Below are positions 61,062 through 64,000 of a stretch of DNA of 64,000 bases, one piece after another. Under the pieces are notes generated by a model. That model ran no database searches, had not been told where the DNA came from, and was given only the letters and a program-made list of their open reading frames with translations. The DNA is from Tretioscincus oriximinensis (Eukaryota; Chordata; Lepidosauria; Squamata; Gymnophthalmidae). Position numbers and translations under genes: made by a program. Position 1 is the first letter of the stretch, and each line of letters starts with the position of its first letter. Location of the stretch: the NCBI GenBank assembly GCA_022410635.1, contig JAJVDF010001736.1, positions 8,638 to 72,637 on the forward strand, in the 5' to 3' direction.

Positions 61062-64000
61062 TTAAGAACGTAAGAACATAAGAGCCTTACTGGATCGGGC
61101 CGGAGCCCTTCTAGTCCAGCATTCTGTCTCACACAGAGGCCCACCAGATGCACCTGGGCAGTCTGAACAGAGGAAAGCAAAATATGCTCCTGTTCATGAC
61201 TCCCTGCAAATGGTATTTCAGGAGGCCTGCCTGTTCCTCCATCCCGGAGGCAGCATCCAGGCATCCATCCTAGTACCCATTTATACCCTTAGTGTCCATA
61301 AACCTGTCTAGTCCTGTCTTGAAACTATCCAAGCTGTAAGCTACCACTGCCTCTTTAGGAAGTAAATTCCACAGGCCGATGACCCTCTGGGTGAAAAAAT
61401 ACTTTCGTTTGTCTGTTCTCACTTTTTTACCCATTAGGCCCTCTGGTCCTAGTGTTGTGTGATAGAGAAAACATTTTTTCTCTATTCACCCTGTCCATCC
61501 CATGCATGATTTTGTACACTTCAATCACATCAGCTCTCAAACGTTGCCTTTCGAGGCTGAAGAGACCCAGGCATTGCAGCCTGACCTCATAAGGCAAGTG
61601 CTCCAGGCCCTTGATCATTCTTGTTGCCCTTTTCTGCACCTTCTCTCGTTCTACAATATCCCTCTTGAGATGTGGTGACCAGAACTGAACACAGTATTCC
61701 AAATGTGGCCTCACCACATTTGCTGCTACTGCACACTGGGTTGACATCTTCATCGAATTGTCCACCAACACCCCAAGATCCTTTTCTTACTTGGTCACAG
61801 AAAGCTTGGTTCCCATCAGGTGGTAGGAGTATTTTGGGTTCTTTGCCCCAGTATGCATGACCTTGCACTTGCTTAAGTTGAAGTGCATTTGCCACTCTGA
61901 TGCCCACTCACCCAATTTCAATAAATAACTCTGGAGTGCCTTACAATCATTTTCAGTTTTCACTACCCTGAACAGTTTAGTGTTGTTAGCTAACTTGGCT
62001 ACTTCACCATTTACCTTGGCGTCCTGGTCGTTTATGAATATATTGAGAAGCAAACATCCCAGTACATACCCCTGGGGTACCCCACTTCTTACCTCTTTCC
62101 ACTCAGAGAACTGTCCATTTAAAACTACCCTCTGTTTTCTATCTTTTAGCCAGTTTCAATCCAAGACAAAGTCTGTCCTCTTATCCCATGAGTATGGAGC
62201 TTTTTTAGGAGCCTTTGATGAGGAACCTTATCAAGAGCCTTCTGAAAATCTAGCTAGACAATATTAACTGGATCCCCTTTATCTACATGTTTGTTAACAC
62301 TCTCAAAGAATTCTAACAAGTTAGTAAGACATGATTTACCTTTGCAGAAGCCATGCTGAGTGTCATTCAGCAATGCATGCTTCTCCATGTGTTTAGTAAT
62401 TTTGTCCTTAATTATGGTTTCCAACACTTTACCTGGAACTGATGTTAAACTGACGGATCTATAATTTCCAGGATCACCCCGGGATCCTTTTGTAAATATT
62501 GGTGTTACGTTATCTACTCTCCAATGTGCTGGTACTATGCCTGATGTTAAGATAAGATTAAATATTTTGGTTATAGAAGTTCAGTAATTTCTTTACGAAT
62601 TCTTGGGTGAATGCTGTCTGGCCCTGGGGATTTATTAATGTTCAGCTTATTAAGGCTAGCAAGGACCTCCTCCCTTGTTATTTCTATCCAGTTTAATTTC
62701 TCTGGTGTTCTTCCTGAGAAGACTAAATCTGTTGCGGGTACATACCATCTGTCTTCTTCAGTGAAAACTGAAACAAAAAATTCATTTAAGCTCTCTGCAA
62801 TCTCCACGTCCTCCTTGATTATGCCCTTTTGTCCATTGCTATCTAGTGGTCTGACTGCCTTCCTGGTAGCATTCTTATTTCTGATGTATTTGAAAAAGTC
62901 CTTATTATTTCTTTTAATATTCTTTGCAATGTACTCCTAAAAGTTTTTCATCGCATCCCTGACTACCACCTTGCATTTGGTTTGCCACAGTTTGTGCTCC
63001 CTTTTGTTCTGCTCACTAGGATAAGCCTTCCACTTTTTAAATGAGTTTCTCTTCATTCTAATGACTTCCCTTACTGCATAGGTAAGCCATACGGGTGTCT
63101 TCTTGGACTTGGTGGAACCCTTTCTTCTCTTGGGAATGAATTGTATTTGCAAATAATTTCTACGCTTTTTGAAGGGACTGGACTTTTCTCACTTTCCCTT
63201 TCAATTTTCTTTTTACCATTTTCCTCATTTTGGGAAAATTTCCTTTGTGAAAGTTGAAGGTTTCTGTGTTAGAACTGCTTGACAATTTTCTATTCACATT
63301 TCAAGTTGAAAGTTATTGTATTGTGGTCACTGTTTCCTATGGGATCAGTTAGAGTTACATCTTGTATCAGGTCCTGTTCATTACTTAGGACTAAATCCAG
63401 GATTCCCTTGCTCCTTGTTGGTTCTAAAACCACCTGCTCCAGGAAGCAATCTGTTAGCATGTCTAAGAATTTTATTTCTTTTTCATGAGTTGAACAAGAG
63501 TTTGCCCAATCAATGTGTGGATAGTTGAAGTCTCCCATTATGACTANCCTTCCNTTTTTGGAAGCTTCAATGACCTCATGTTCCAAATGAGTATCGCTTT
63601 CAGGTGTTTGGTTAGGAGGCCGGTAGCATACTCCCAATATTAGACTTGTTTTCTGACCTGATAATGTTATCCACAGAGCTTCTGTGGATGGGTCTGTTTT
63701 ACCTGAAAATTCCAGTTCACAGGATTCAATCCCTTCTTTAACATACAAGGCTGCACCACTACCAAGTCTCCCTTTCCTATCTTTTCTGTATAGTTTGTAA
63801 CCTGGAATTACTGTATCTCATTGGTTTTCTTCTGTCCACCAGGTTTCAGTTATCAAATAATATTAACATTATTGTAGTTCATTAAGCATTCCAACTCCCC
63901 TATTTTTGCTCGGAGGCTTCTGGCATTTGCATACAGGCATTTATATGCCCTTCTCTGGTACAAATTTGGCCCCGTATATTTGTGAGAAAGCACAATTTGC
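61062..64000 (-). mobile_element. Long CR1 LINE, decayed, running off the right edge
   Basis: From the 3' end (AAGAACGTAAGAACATAAG) leftmost to the endonuclease domain at 63290-63900 (TETWW, SGAALYVKEGIE, MGDFNYPHIDW, SDHNTI). Between them lie the linker and the reverse-transcriptase start (LNINKSPGPDSIHPRI). The FADD catalytic motif reads LANN near 61980, a roughly 90-base deletion occurs near 61716, and many frameshifts are present. Non-functional. Confidence 0.94.

Noticed and set aside
63290..63748. Host endonuclease gene
   Set aside because: The residues (MGDFNYPHIDW, SDHNTI) are the CR1 endonuclease domain, contiguous with the rest of the LINE.
60351..64000. Next CLSTN3 exon (expected to begin like VESITVYEE)
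   Set aside because: No frame with that similarity and an acceptor was found; the region is mostly CR1.

Overview
This window is vertebrate nuclear DNA, most likely from a squamate reptile (lizard or snake). It shows multi-exon genes with GT-AG introns, a CpG-rich promoter, no operons, and dense interspersed repeats. The repeats are CR1, L2, L1-like and RTE/BovB-like LINE fragments, tRNA-derived SINEs with CTT-rich tails, several hAT and Tc1/mariner non-autonomous elements, and long microsatellites. The squamate call is an inference from this mix of repeats; the species cannot be named from the sequence alone.

Two real genes can be supported. They sit head to head. RBP5 (cellular retinol-binding protein III type) runs on the minus strand: coding exon 1 is at 14279-14351 and exon 2 at 10126-10304, and exons 3-4 were not found. 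CLSTN3 (calsyntenin-3) runs on the plus strand. It starts at 18048, has 14 coding exons up to 59910, and continues beyond the right edge. The 14 exons total 2263 coding bases (754 codons plus one base), join in frame at every junction, and cover about four fifths of the expected protein: signal peptide, two cadherin repeats, the LNS/laminin-G-like domain and most of the membrane-proximal ectodomain. The transmembrane and cytoplasmic exons are not in the window. The RBP5-CLSTN3 order matches the arrangement I know from human chromosome 12p13.

Layout: 1-10100 is repeats and unrecognised DNA downstream of, or inside, the 3' half of RBP5. 10126-14351 is RBP5 exons 1-2; its intron 1 holds a CR1 copy and a 1.1 kb polypyrimidine array. 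14352-18047 is the shared upstream region: a TATA-type RBP5 promoter, a perfect 29-bp-arm hairpin, a TTC array interrupted by a 250-base assembly gap, a purine tract, and the CpG-rich CLSTN3 promoter. 18048-59910 is CLSTN3, with large repeat-filled introns 1-3 and compact 3' introns. 59911-64000 is intron 14, mostly one long decayed CR1.

No prokaryote-style system, CRISPR array or new protein-coding system was found. The most interesting material is structural. There is a family of hAT-type elements with matching 8-bp target duplications and a paralogous empty site in the same window; a second hAT-like foldback family built of serial hairpins, one copy nested inside the first family; a roughly 110-150 bp palindromic family with about nine copies; a near-identical CR1 composite present twice in inverted orientation; a SPIN-like element; and several long perfect inverted repeats.
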